Source: a virus. From it: a stretch of DNA of 32,499 nucleotides. The notes under the pieces were generated by a model that saw nothing but the letters and a program-made list of their open reading frames with translations, did no database searches and was not told the DNA's origin. This document shows positions 23,389-29,545 of this stretch, piece after piece. The translations under genes and the position numbers were made by a program. The stretch is from IMG/VR virus record IMGVR_UViG_3300046836_000221, positions 1 through 32,499 of that record, one strand, 5' to 3'. The stretch's first letter is position 1, and the number at the start of each line of letters is the position of its first letter.

Positions 23389-23740
23389 TAAAGGCAGCCA
23401 GTCTGCGGGAACAGTCCCTGGCGCCTTACGGGCAGAAATACGACGACCGACCAGCCCGAACAACCCCAATCTGTTCCCCGCAGTCGCAGCCTCCTGCCCG
23501 TAAAGGCTGAAGTCGCCGGCGCGTGCATGAAAGGGGCGGGAACTCACCGAGAGGGCTCCGACCGCTGGGATGGCCGGCTGCGGCCTACCAGGAAACCGAG
23601 CAATGAATGCCATAGTTCGGGCGTCCGGCGCCCAGGTACAAGCCGGGGCAGGCGTTTGGCCCACGATACGGGTAGCTCGGCTATACCCCTTTCGCGAGCA
23701 GCCTCCGAGGTCCGGAGCCCGCCAACGGCAGGCAGGATAC
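23389..23740 (-). ncRNA. Candidate structured RNA or structured 3' UTR
   Basis: This segment lies just upstream of the terminator on the leftward strand. It contains interleaved inverted repeats: A 23403-23414 pairs with A' 23471-23483 (one-base bulge), and B 23424-23435 pairs with B' 23494-23506 (one-base bulge). Because the order is A-B-A'-B', the two helices can only coexist as a pseudoknot. Further hairpins sit at 23619-23633 (5 bp), 23670-23688 (5 bp or more) and 23717-23733 (7 bp). The 3' part has no convincing gene. GC-rich DNA yields chance hairpins, so only the A/B pair and the terminator are strong. The predicted 102-aa gene below shares part of this interval. Confidence 0.35.
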
Positions 23741-23852
23741 CGGAGGGGGAGTTATGCCTGCGTGTAAACTTGGCGGCCCGCTCCAGCGTCTCGACGCGGC
23801 GCTCCAGGATCTCGATGCGGGTCAGCATGTCGTGCGGGTTCGGATCAGGCAT
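23544..23852 (-). CDS. Small coiled-coil protein, 102 aa; C-terminal two thirds doubtful
   Basis: ATG 23852 overlaps the upstream gene's stop by 8 nt (ATGCCTGA), which supports real initiation. Residues 1-33 (MPDPNPHDMLTRIEILERRVETLERAA...) look like a genuine short coiled coil, as in many small phage proteins. From about residue 34 the sequence becomes Pro/Arg/Ser-rich without structure, exactly where the inverted repeats listed for the structured region begin. A TAA lies in an adjacent frame at about 23752-23754, so a shorter protein could be produced after a frameshift, or the ancestral gene may have been truncated by the structured element. Confidence 0.45.
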   Translation of the reverse strand: MPDPNPHDMLTRIEILERRVETLERAAKFTRRHNSPSGILPAVGGLRTSEAARERGIAELPVSWAKRLPRLVPGRRTPELWHSLLGFLVGRSRPSQRSEPSR

Positions 23853-24249
23853 CGGCTATCTCCGCGTCGTAATGTTCCATGCGCTCGGAAGCGATCTGAT
23901 ATAGGCGGTCGATCAACCGTCCGATGCTGGTCGCGTGCTTCCGACCGCAAAAATGGATCATGCAATCTCTGGAATGGAAATCCCAATTCGAGCAACCGTC
24001 CCATTTGATGAAGCCGGTCAGGAAGGGCTCGGCCGCATCAAAATCAGAGGTCTCGCCGTTTGCCCCGTATAGCCAAGCGCCGGGCATGATGCCTGCCCCT
24101 TCGATGTGTTCTCCGGTGATTTCCTTTACCGTGAAGTCAATCGTGTGCGAATCGGGCTCGGCGACAATACCGTAATCCTCGAATCGCTCGATAATCTTGC
24201 CGTCTCGTGTGCCGTCAAGCAGCATCAGCGGCGGCCCTATTTTATCCAT
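23845..24249 (-). CDS. Phage hypothetical protein, 134 aa
   Basis: A well-formed alpha/beta protein: MDKIGPPLMLLDGTRDGKIIERFEDYGIVAEPDS, then a central segment FIKWDGCSNWDF...CMIHFCGRK with three Cys and two His in about 30 residues (possible metal site), and a C-terminal helix (GRLIDRLYQIASERMEHYD). The start overlaps the preceding gene's stop by 8 nt, and the stop overlaps the following start. I do not recognise the family. It is part of the leftward early operon. Confidence 0.7.
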   Translation of the reverse strand: MDKIGPPLMLLDGTRDGKIIERFEDYGIVAEPDSHTIDFTVKEITGEHIEGAGIMPGAWLYGANGETSDFDAAEPFLTGFIKWDGCSNWDFHSRDCMIHFCGRKHATSIGRLIDRLYQIASERMEHYDAEIADA

Positions 24250-24766
24250 CTGTCTTCCTTTTGAAGTCGATTGTCAGCCAGACGCAGGGGCTGTCACCCA
24301 TGTTGATCGCGCAATGCGGCAGCCGCGGCGAGACGATGGTGAGCCAGCCGACGCCGGGGCTCGCCGGCTCGACGCCGCACACGAACAGCACGCCGGGGCC
24401 GGTGCGCAGCGGTACGATGGCGCGGGACCAGCGCGCGAAGTAGGGATCGGTCTCGGTCGTCCAGTTGAGGGTTGCGCCCGCGTCGAGCATTTCCAGGCTG
24501 ATCTCGCCGAAATCGACCCCGGGCGGCATGTGTGCCTCGGCCCGGCGCTCGATCTCGCCCCGCAGGTTGTCGAGCTCGACCCAGCCGCTCGTCGCCTTGT
24601 AGCGCACAAACTCCTCCGGGCCTTCCTCGGTGCCGGTCTTGACGCCGCGCACGCGCATGATCCGCAGGCCGGGATTGCCGGTCGGCTTGAAGAACCCCCA
24701 CCGCTGCCGGATGCTGCCCGCAAGCTCGAAGGTGTCGAGGTGGGCTACTGCGGCGAACGCTGGCAT
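24242..24766 (-). CDS. Aspartyl/asparaginyl beta-hydroxylase-like (cupin-fold) protein, 174 aa
   Basis: ATG 24766 has AAGGGA 8 nt upstream and is preferred to an in-frame extension to 24850. Residues 88-170 resemble the double-stranded beta-helix of aspartyl/asparaginyl beta-hydroxylase-like proteins: ISLEMLDAGATLNWTTETD, SRAIVPLRTGPGVLFVCG, and PRLPHCAINMGDSPCVWLTIDF with His151. In active members the first strand carries a W-H-x-D type iron ligand; here the position reads W102-T-T-E-T-D107, so one metal ligand seems missing. It may be a degenerate enzyme or a sugar/ligand-binding derivative. Family assignment is tentative. Confidence 0.5.
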   Translation of the reverse strand: MPAFAAVAHLDTFELAGSIRQRWGFFKPTGNPGLRIMRVRGVKTGTEEGPEEFVRYKATSGWVELDNLRGEIERRAEAHMPPGVDFGEISLEMLDAGATLNWTTETDPYFARWSRAIVPLRTGPGVLFVCGVEPASPGVGWLTIVSPRLPHCAINMGDSPCVWLTIDFKRKTDG

Positions 24767-24912
24767 TTCTTTTCCCTTATCCTGCGATAGAGCAGCCACC
24801 AAGCGGTTAGCGAAACAGGCAGAATCAGGCCGGTAATCGGCCCGGGCCAAATCGTTCCAACAATCAAACCTGTGACGGTGGACGCGATCACAATGACGCT
24901 CAACAAAGCCAT
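24745..24912 (-). CDS. Two-TM microprotein, 55 aa
   Basis: ATG 24912 starts 21 nt after the preceding gene's stop. A GTG at 24954 would add 14 residues and overlap that gene; neither has a clear RBS. Residues 2-22 (ALLSVIVIASTVTGLIVGTIW) and 26-42 (ITGLILPVSLTAWWLLY) are TM helices, followed by a very basic tail (RRIREKKCQRSPQ) that should stay cytoplasmic. The 3' end overlaps the hydroxylase-like gene by 22 nt. Possible superinfection-exclusion or holin-like role; unproven. Confidence 0.55.
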   Translation of the reverse strand: MALLSVIVIASTVTGLIVGTIWPGPITGLILPVSLTAWWLLYRRIREKKCQRSPQ

Positions 24913-24932
24913 AACTGACCGGGCGGCGCAGA

Positions 24933-25148
24933 TCACGGGAGCTTCAGCAGACACGCAAGCAAAAATAAATTCACGACGGCGAGGCCCGCGTTAACGAGAG
25001 CGAGCCCGGGGCGCCCCGTGGCGGCGCAATATAAGACAAGCAGAGTCGCGCAGGTGCCGACCAGGATCGTTCCCACCATTACGGATGTTTTCATAATCAC
25101 TCCGCCTCCCGGGCGAATGTGCCATGCGGATGTCGGTTTGGGAACCAT
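24933..25148 (-). CDS. Two-TM microprotein, 71 aa
   Basis: ATG 25148 immediately follows the KTSC gene's TAG (TAGATG) and has AAGGAA 7 nt upstream. A second ATG at 25094 with GGGAGGCGGAG upstream gives a 53-aa form that starts right at the first TM helix and is equally credible. TM helices: MVGTILVGTCATLLVLYCA and GLALVNAGLAVVNLFLLACLL. It is one of several short hydrophobic proteins in this operon. Function unknown. Confidence 0.6.
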   Translation of the reverse strand: MVPKPTSAWHIRPGGGVIMKTSVMVGTILVGTCATLLVLYCAATGRPGLALVNAGLAVVNLFLLACLLKLP

Positions 25149-25364
25149 CTACGCTTTCCTTATTCTATAAATATTTTTTACGTTTCTATTATAGTACGAG
25201 CCGGGCGACGGAGAGGCGACCATCTCCTCCAGCACGCTCTTGTCCACGCTGTCTACGGTGTAGGGGCCCCCAGAGCGGAAGGTGATCGTGCCGGTGCGGG
25301 TCTCGTCATCATGGGTCACGGTAGCGATGTTCGAGGAGTTTGGGGTCTCCCAGGTTTCGATCAC
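25149..25364 (-). CDS. KTSC-domain protein, 71 aa
   Basis: GTG start overlapping the preceding stop as GTGA. Residues 23-69 fit the KTSC domain (named for a lysyl-tRNA synthetase-associated region, also found alone in phages): GTITFRSGGPYTVDSVDKSVLEEMVASPSPGSYYNRNVKNIYRIRKA, with the diagnostic Gly-Ser-Tyr-x-Asn...Ile-x-x-x-Tyr ending. Stand-alone KTSC proteins are frequent in phages; their function is not established. The N-terminal 20 residues include SNIATVTHD, consistent with the usual first beta strand. Confidence 0.75.
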   Translation of the reverse strand: MIETWETPNSSNIATVTHDDETRTGTITFRSGGPYTVDSVDKSVLEEMVASPSPGSYYNRNVKNIYRIRKA

Positions 25365-26002
25365 CCCTCGCCTCCCTCAGACTGCGGCGGGTCGTCAATT
25401 ATCCTCGTCGAACGTAATAGTGCCTTTTGCATTACTCGCTGCTCATCTGGTGTTAAATGCCGCTCCTCGGACTGCGGCGGGGCGGCGGCGAGGGCGCGCT
25501 CCCGCATCTTCGCAATGATCGGCGGGGCAGGAAAATTGTGCGTGATGTGAGTCTCGTCATCGACCATCAGGATTGCCTCGGCCCAAGCCGCCGCGCGGGC
25601 CTCGTGGGCGACAGCCTCTCGTAACGGTGTGCTGTCTACCAGTATCTGCTGCCGGGCATCGTGGGCGCGCCGGTCGCCGTATTCGGTGAGAGCGCGGGCA
25701 ACGGCATGAACATCGGGAAACCGTTGCGGGTCATTGATGATCCAAGCCGGATCGGCTGTGTAGCCCAGCACAACCCGTGCGATCTCCATCACGTCGGCCT
25801 CTGGTGGGGCGCGCAGTCGGGCGACATCGGCTTCGTGCTGCGCCATGTGCGCCGCACCGACCCTGTCATCTTCCTCGACCCGCTCAAGAGCCATCGCGAT
25901 CTGTTGTTCTAATTGTTGACGTTCTCGCTCGGCGTCAGGAGTCGCGTACTTTGCCTGCTCGCTCGGCGTGGGGGTGCAGTCATTCAGTCGGGTGCCCGTC
26001 AT
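25361..26002 (-). CDS. Phage hypothetical protein, helical, 213 aa
   Basis: ATG 26002 overlaps the previous stop as ATGA; an in-frame extension to 26071 is rejected because it lies inside the upstream gene. Residues 15-75 are helical and charged (DAERERQQLEQQIAMALERVEEDD). The middle has DPAWIINDPQRFPDVHAVARAL. The C-terminus carries two short PPQSE segments of unknown significance. It has no catalytic or DNA-binding motif that I can identify. Position suggests an accessory early function. Confidence 0.65.
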   Translation of the reverse strand: MTGTRLNDCTPTPSEQAKYATPDAERERQQLEQQIAMALERVEEDDRVGAAHMAQHEADVARLRAPPEADVMEIARVVLGYTADPAWIINDPQRFPDVHAVARALTEYGDRRAHDARQQILVDSTPLREAVAHEARAAAWAEAILMVDDETHITHNFPAPPIIAKMRERALAAAPPQSEERHLTPDEQRVMQKALLRSTRIIDDPPQSEGGEG

Positions 26003-26610
26003 CGCGGTTCCGCCATCTGATTTGTGTCGACGAGATACTGAGTTTCCATTGCGATAAATGCCCGGTAGCACGCCTCGTCTTCGGCGATCAGCTTGCGGCT
26101 CTCGCCCGCGCAGCAGGTGTCGCGAATGAATTGCTCGGCCTCATATTCGATTGTCGTCATCGGATCGTAGGGATGCGGCTGCCGAGTCATCCATGCGCGA
26201 AACCGTTCATCCTTTGCCAGCAGTGCCGCCCGCGTGCGCGCCCGCTCCATGTCGCTCGCGGAGGCGTAGCGCGCCTTGCCGCGCTCAGAGGCGAGGAAAT
26301 GGTTGGTCCCCGTCGCGGGAATCGAACCCACTGTTCGGCCAAGCCCCGCATCACCCGCCGAAGGAGCGGCCGGCGTGGCTCCTACTCCGGGGTTGTCGAC
26401 GCGGGATAGGTGGCTCTGGTCCACCACGGGGATAGGTTTCTCATCGTCTCCGATGGCCGCCAGCGCGAGCATGTACCGCTGCCCGAGCGGGGCGACGGCG
26501 AGCGCGTCGGGCATATCGTTCGGATGAATGACGAACGAGACCACGAGGCCGTCGCGGCTCTGCCGGTAGGCGATCTTTTTCGCCTCGACGTGGAATGAGG
26601 GGACGGTCAT
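25999..26610 (-). CDS. Phage early hypothetical protein, 203 aa
   Basis: Start and previous stop share one base (TGATG). Residues 5-60 (VEAKKIAYRQSRDGLVVSFVIHPNDMPDALAVAPLGQRYMLALAAIGDDE) form a beta-rich domain I have seen in early regions of rhizobial phages. The central 70-105 region is a Pro/Gly/Ala linker. The C-terminal domain (110-195) contains FRAWMTRQPHPYDPMTTIEYEAEQFIRDTCCAGESRKLIAEDE, compatible with a small helical bundle often seen in phage recombination clusters. Its place just after the Rad52-like gene supports a link to DNA transactions, but function is unknown. Confidence 0.65.
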   Translation of the reverse strand: MTVPSFHVEAKKIAYRQSRDGLVVSFVIHPNDMPDALAVAPLGQRYMLALAAIGDDEKPIPVVDQSHLSRVDNPGVGATPAAPSAGDAGLGRTVGSIPATGTNHFLASERGKARYASASDMERARTRAALLAKDERFRAWMTRQPHPYDPMTTIEYEAEQFIRDTCCAGESRKLIAEDEACYRAFIAMETQYLVDTNQMAEPR

Positions 26611-27395
26611 CAGCCTGTGCTCGCCAATATCTCGGTTTTGAGCCTGCCAGCCAGCGCCATGATGGCTTCGTAGCTTGGCGTATGCAGATCCTTGATCTCC
26701 TCCAGCGCCGCCGAATTTCGCTCGATCACCTCGTCGATGATCGCGGGCGTCCTGGCGACGCCCAGCGCCTCGGTGATGCGCTTGCGGGCCTCGCGGGCGG
26801 CCAATACCTTGCGCTCGCGCTCGGTCGGGTGCGCCGCAGCCTCAGCGGGCGTCAGGGGTTCCCCGGCCGCGCCTGGCCCCGCCCCATTCGTGGCGTTCCT
26901 TTCCTGTTGCTGAGGCGCGGCCGAGGTTCTTGGACGCGAGGCGACTGGCTCGACCTCGGCCTGTGTCTTGTCGTAGAGGGCGAGGCCGAAGGGGTTGCCG
27001 AAGGTCATCAATGCCCGCTTCATAGCGTCCGTCTCGGCCTCTTTCTCGGCGCTCTCGTGCGCCTCGCCGGGGTTATCAGCGAACCCGTGGCCGTGACCGC
27101 TGCCCTCGCGCACGATATCGCCGACCGTCACGCGGACGCGGGCGCGGTAGCTGCACCGAAAGCTGGTCCCGGGCCGTGATCCGCCCCTCTCGTATTCGCC
27201 CGCATAGCAGCACTCGCTCATCACGGTCTCGCGGGTCCATCCATCGTGGCCGAAAATGCGGTTGGCCTCGGTGATGGCGACCCATCCCTCGATGTAGGAG
27301 AGGTTGCGGCCGGCCTGCGAACGGGTCTTGACGTGATCGCGCGCCAGTGGAGCCTTGAGGGCGGTGATCTGTTCTTTGTCGAATATCATCATCAT
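26610..27395 (-). CDS. Rad52-like single-strand annealing protein, 261 aa
   Basis: Start ATG 27395 (with ATGs also at 27392 and 27389) has GGAAGGGGAAGGGA immediately upstream. Residues 5-143 match the Rad52/Rad22 fold: LKAPLARDHVKTRSQAGRNLSYIEGWVAITEANRIFGHDGW...CSYRARVRVTVGD...GSGHGHGFA...AEKEAETDAMKRALMTFGNPFGLALYD. It anneals complementary ssDNA during phage recombination or replication. The C-terminal half is a Pro/Ala linker and a helical tail. The gene sits beside the Gp157-like gene, a frequent pairing with annealases in phages. No exonuclease partner is recognised nearby. Confidence 0.85.
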   Translation of the reverse strand: MMMIFDKEQITALKAPLARDHVKTRSQAGRNLSYIEGWVAITEANRIFGHDGWTRETVMSECCYAGEYERGGSRPGTSFRCSYRARVRVTVGDIVREGSGHGHGFADNPGEAHESAEKEAETDAMKRALMTFGNPFGLALYDKTQAEVEPVASRPRTSAAPQQQERNATNGAGPGAAGEPLTPAEAAAHPTERERKVLAAREARKRITEALGVARTPAIIDEVIERNSAALEEIKDLHTPSYEAIMALAGRLKTEILASTG

Positions 27396-27625
27396 CGTCC
27401 CTTCCCCTTCCAGTACGCTTCCCAAGCCTCGCAGGCGGTCCGCGCGGCGCGGAGATATTTGCGCCGCTCTTCCTTGGGCGTGTTGGCCCACCACCACATT
27501 CCGTCGTAATGCTCAAAGCCTATGAGCACAGGCCGTTGGTCGTAACGTAGCGCCAGCGCGGCGGCGAGGATGCCGGCGTCGTCCTCCGCGAGCTGCGCGA
27601 CGGTCTGTGGGTCAGGCATGTTCAT
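27392..27625 (-). CDS. Small phage protein, 77 aa
   Basis: ATG 27625 (or 27619) overlaps the upstream gene as ATGA, and its stop overlaps the annealase start the same way. It is an acidic helical N-terminus followed by an aromatic core (LIGFEHYDGMWWWANTPKEERRKYLRAARTACEAWEAYWKGKGR). The five Trp in 77 residues are unusual. A short protein coupled between Gp157-like and Rad52-like genes suggests a recombination accessory factor; no family recognised. Confidence 0.65.
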   Translation of the reverse strand: MNMPDPQTVAQLAEDDAGILAAALALRYDQRPVLIGFEHYDGMWWWANTPKEERRKYLRAARTACEAWEAYWKGKGR

Positions 27626-28134
27626 CCCCTATGGATCGTGAGAAACGGCTGCGGGTTGCCGAGCGTAGCGCCAGGGACCGCCTTGCCGTTCTGAAGAGCG
27701 GCGGCGATCAGCGTCTTCGATGGCTCGCGTGTGATGCGGCAGAGCGGGAAAGGAATAGCCTCCGCGTCGGTGATGACGACCTTCGGCTTGCCGCGCCCGA
27801 CCGACACGCTCATGTCGATGGCCTTAATGCTTGGCAGCCCCGCCTCGGTCATCGCCTGCAGCGCTGCCGCCCGCAGCGACTTCGCCCCATCCTCAAGCCG
27901 GTGGGCGCGATAGAGCAGCCGGGCGATCAGCTCGTCCTTGATCGCCTTCGCCTGCGCCTCGCGTTCGAGCGCGGCACGCAGCACGGCCACGATGGCGTCC
28001 GGAAGATCGCTCTCGCCGGCAATCGTATCGGCGAGCGTGTCCTGATCCTCCTCGGGAAACATCGCGCTCACCTGTTCCACGATGGCGCGGTGGGCGGGGA
28101 CGAGAGAGCGGAGATCGGTCAAAATGGCCTCCAT
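27622..28134 (-). CDS. Gp157-like protein, 170 aa
   Basis: ATG 28134 is chosen over an in-frame extension to 28203. The layout matches the siphovirus Gp157 family: a helical N-terminus (residues 30-110, LADTIAGESDLPDAIVAVLRAALEREAQAKAIKDELIARLLYRAHRLEDGAKSLRAAALQAMTEAGL), then the beta part SVSVGRGKPKVVITDAEAIPFPL and a final AALQNGKAVPGATLGNPQPFLTI. Gp157 proteins commonly accompany annealases; their biochemical function is unsettled (first noted in a Streptococcus phage-resistance context). Confidence 0.8.
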   Translation of the reverse strand: MEAILTDLRSLVPAHRAIVEQVSAMFPEEDQDTLADTIAGESDLPDAIVAVLRAALEREAQAKAIKDELIARLLYRAHRLEDGAKSLRAAALQAMTEAGLPSIKAIDMSVSVGRGKPKVVITDAEAIPFPLCRITREPSKTLIAAALQNGKAVPGATLGNPQPFLTIHRG

Positions 28135-28292
28135 ACGATGAAATAAATGCCCCACCAAGGGAGCACGGCCAGGAGAAATGAACAGGCCAATGACGCTAAC
28201 CATCCCACCCTGTTGTTTTCACTATAAGCAAGTGATGCGGGGATCAACCAAACGGCGGGGGTTATCAAAAGCCAGCCGACGATTACGCTCAT
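28119..28292 (-). CDS. Two-TM microprotein, 57 aa
   Basis: ATG 28292 has GAGGG about 8 nt upstream and overlaps the preceding 31-aa gene as ATGA. TM helices: MSVIVGWLLITPAVWLIPASLA (1-22) and LASLACSFLLAVLPWWGIYFIVW (about 32-54). It is rich in Trp and Pro. Its stop lies inside the start of the Gp157-like gene (16-nt overlap). It may be an inner-membrane exclusion or lysis-timing factor. Function not known. Confidence 0.55.
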   Translation of the reverse strand: MSVIVGWLLITPAVWLIPASLAYSENNRVGWLASLACSFLLAVLPWWGIYFIVWRPF

Positions 28293-28384
28293 CGCAGCAC
28301 CCTCTCGATCCACGGCCAGAAAAGCACCAGTACCACGCAGGCCATCGTGAAGCCGGCGAACAGCGAGCCGAGGCGGTCGATCAT
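28289..28384 (-). CDS. Single-TM microprotein, 31 aa
   Basis: ATG 28384 overlaps the upstream gene's stop as ATGA, and its own TGA (28289-28291) overlaps the next ATG in the same way. The product is one hydrophobic helix of about 20 residues flanked by charges (MIDRLGSLFAGFTMACVVLV...WPWIERVLR). Double ATGA coupling on both sides is the main evidence that it is a real gene. It is easy to lose at standard length thresholds. Confidence 0.55.
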   Translation of the reverse strand: MIDRLGSLFAGFTMACVVLVLFWPWIERVLR

Positions 28385-28638
28385 TTCAGCCCCGCTATCC
28401 GGTCGAGCGCGGTCTGCGCCGCCTGACGCATTGCCTTCTCCATCGCGCTCTCTAGTCCGGGCGATCTGCCCGCGGACATCGCCAGCGCTTCCAGCGCCAC
28501 GATTGCGATGCGCAGCTTACGCGAGCACCGGTTGGCCTCGTCGCCAGCCGCCCGCACGCCGTCCGCAAAGGCGCGGGCCGGGGCGGTCATCATGTCGAGC
28601 ACGTCGAGCGGGTCGCGCGCCTTGCTGAAATCAGGCAT
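28381..28638 (-). CDS. Small helical phage protein, 85 aa
   Basis: ATG 28638 with a full AAGGAGG 7 nt upstream, one of the best ribosome sites in the window, so it may be strongly expressed. The protein is helical with Ala-rich amphipathic stretches (AGDEANRCSRKLRIAIVALEALAMSAGRS) and a positively charged middle. No domain recognised. It is the second gene of the leftward operon, after the Cys-containing protein. Confidence 0.65.
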   Translation of the reverse strand: MPDFSKARDPLDVLDMMTAPARAFADGVRAAGDEANRCSRKLRIAIVALEALAMSAGRSPGLESAMEKAMRQAAQTALDRIAGLK

Positions 28639-28650
28639 GTCGTCCTCCTT

Positions 28651-28869
28651 TTAGGTTACGCGCCAGCGTCGGGGTATTTGAACCGGCAGGTTCGCTAGCG
28701 GTTCCTTGCGGTCAAGCATGAGGCGCGTGAGAGCTGCCTGGGCGTGCGCAGCGCAGCAAAATTTGGCTTGCTTCTCCTCGTCAAAGGTCGGCGTTCGTAA
28801 GGTGACGATGATGCCGAGATCGCCAATCTCTTCGAGGCAATCGCCAAATTGGCAGGTTTTTGTGGACAT
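28651..28869 (-). CDS. Small Cys-containing protein, possible zinc finger, 72 aa
   Basis: First gene of the leftward operon. ATG 28869, with AGAGGA 7 nt upstream. Potential metal ligands are Cys6, Cys11, Cys38, Cys39 and His42 (TCQFGDCLEEIGD; AKFCCAAHAQAAL), a treble-clef-like arrangement that would suit a small zinc-binding regulator. The C-terminus is basic (QIPRRWRVT). First position after the switch would also suit an early regulator, but neither family nor function can be assigned. Confidence 0.65.
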   Translation of the reverse strand: MSTKTCQFGDCLEEIGDLGIIVTLRTPTFDEEKQAKFCCAAHAQAALTRLMLDRKEPLANLPVQIPRRWRVT

Positions 28870-28897
28870 TAATAATTCCTCTCCCTTGGCCGGGCAG

Positions 28898-28968
28898 AGG
28901 ATGCCGATATTTTCGGCGGCCTGTCAACCGATATTTTCGTTGACGCCGATTTTCTCGTGCGCTAGGGT
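28898..28968. promoter_or_regulatory. Divergent early promoter/operator switch
   Basis: Between the start codons of the leftward (28869) and rightward (28975) operons. Palindrome GTCAAC-N10-GTTGAC spans 28923-28944. Its left half continues into TGTCAA (28922-28927), which is a consensus -35 TTGACA on the - strand; its right half continues as TTGACG (28940-28945), a -35 on the + strand. Candidate -10 boxes: CATCCT (- strand, 28898-28903, 18-bp spacer) and TAGGGT (+, 28963-28968, 17-bp spacer). CCGATATTTTCG occurs at 28904-28915 and 28928-28939, with a variant at 28946-28957. One bound repressor could shut both promoters. The -10 matches are weak. Confidence 0.55.
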
Positions 28969-28974
28969 CCACCT

Positions 28975-29268
28975 ATGAAAGACGCACCAGCTATCGCCGC
29001 GAGGCGCATTATTCAGAAGTTTGGCGGCCCGGCCACGCTTGCACGCTATCTCTCGATAGATGGCAATTCGGTTCCGGCGTCGACCGTTCAGAGTTGGCAA
29101 AATGCGGGCATCCCAGTCAAATGGCATCATCCTGTAGTCCTGGCAGGAGCCAGGGCGGCGGTGCCGATCGAGCCCGAAGATTTTTTTGAGCCCATTCACG
29201 ATCCTCTGGCGACCGCCGTGCCCGCGGAAGCGGTACGCGGCATCTTGCGAGAGCGCGCCGATGGCTGA
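28975..29268 (+). CDS. HTH regulator, carph-isopro/YdaS-like (Cro/CI-type), 97 aa
   Basis: Residues 8-60 fit the carph-isopro/YdaS-like DNA-binding pattern: AARRIIQKFGGPATLARYLSIDGNSVPASTVQSWQNAGIPVKWHHPVVLAGA, with the helix-turn-helix at TLARYL...TVQSWQ and the typical WHH-P-VL downstream. The C-terminus is acidic and Pro-rich (IEPEDFFEPIHD). It is the first gene of the rightward operon, directly beside the palindromic switch, so it is a strong candidate for the autoregulator that binds it. Predicted mRNA starts only a few nt before the ATG (near-leaderless). Confidence 0.75.
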   Translation: MKDAPAIAARRIIQKFGGPATLARYLSIDGNSVPASTVQSWQNAGIPVKWHHPVVLAGARAAVPIEPEDFFEPIHDPLATAVPAEAVRGILRERADG

Positions 29269-29273
29269 CGAGC
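29253..29273 (+). repeat. 21-nt direct repeat, copy 1
   Basis: Identical over 21 nt to 29552-29572. It spans the end of the HTH gene and the ATG of the next gene (..CGATGGCTGACGAGC). The two copies are 299 nt apart and bracket the 94-aa gene at 29261-29545. Confidence 0.85.
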
Positions 29274-29545
29274 AAGGCGCAATTATATTTGCAGCAATGC
29301 GTGATGCCGAGACTAAGGCATGGGAAGGATTGCGTGGGTACAAGTTCTGGATGTTTGGCTATCATGCAGCACGTTGGGTAAATTACAACCAGCTTTTACC
29401 TCCGTCTCGTCGGTTTCGCAGTCCATTCAAATCTCTCGTTGAAATTGCTGATCGCAAGATTGAAGTTGCACAACAAGAACTTCCTCTCATGGAATTGAAC
29501 GGGACGCTATCACTGCCGTTGGCATCGGAAGGAGACGGGGCGTGA
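29261..29545 (+). CDS. Phage hypothetical protein, probable recent insertion, 94 aa
   Basis: ATG 29261 overlaps the HTH gene's stop by 8 nt (ATGGCTGA). The protein has an aromatic segment (GLRGYKFWMFGYHAARWVNYNQLLPPSRRFRSPFKSLVEIADRKI) and no known domain. The DNA is less GC-rich than its neighbours. It is flanked by a perfect 21-nt direct repeat that also supplies its start codon and first residues (MADE, as in the following nuclease), which points to insertion of this gene at the start of the nuclease gene. Function unknown. Confidence 0.6.
   Translation: MADEQGAIIFAAMRDAETKAWEGLRGYKFWMFGYHAARWVNYNQLLPPSRRFRSPFKSLVEIADRKIEVAQQELPLMELNGTLSLPLASEGDGA

Noticed and set aside
23665-23700. tRNA-like start (GGGGTATAGCCGAGC on the - strand)
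   Set aside because: The 5' end resembles a tRNA acceptor and D-arm, but there is no matching 3' acceptor strand, anticodon arm or GTTC-type T-loop; it is better explained as a simple hairpin.
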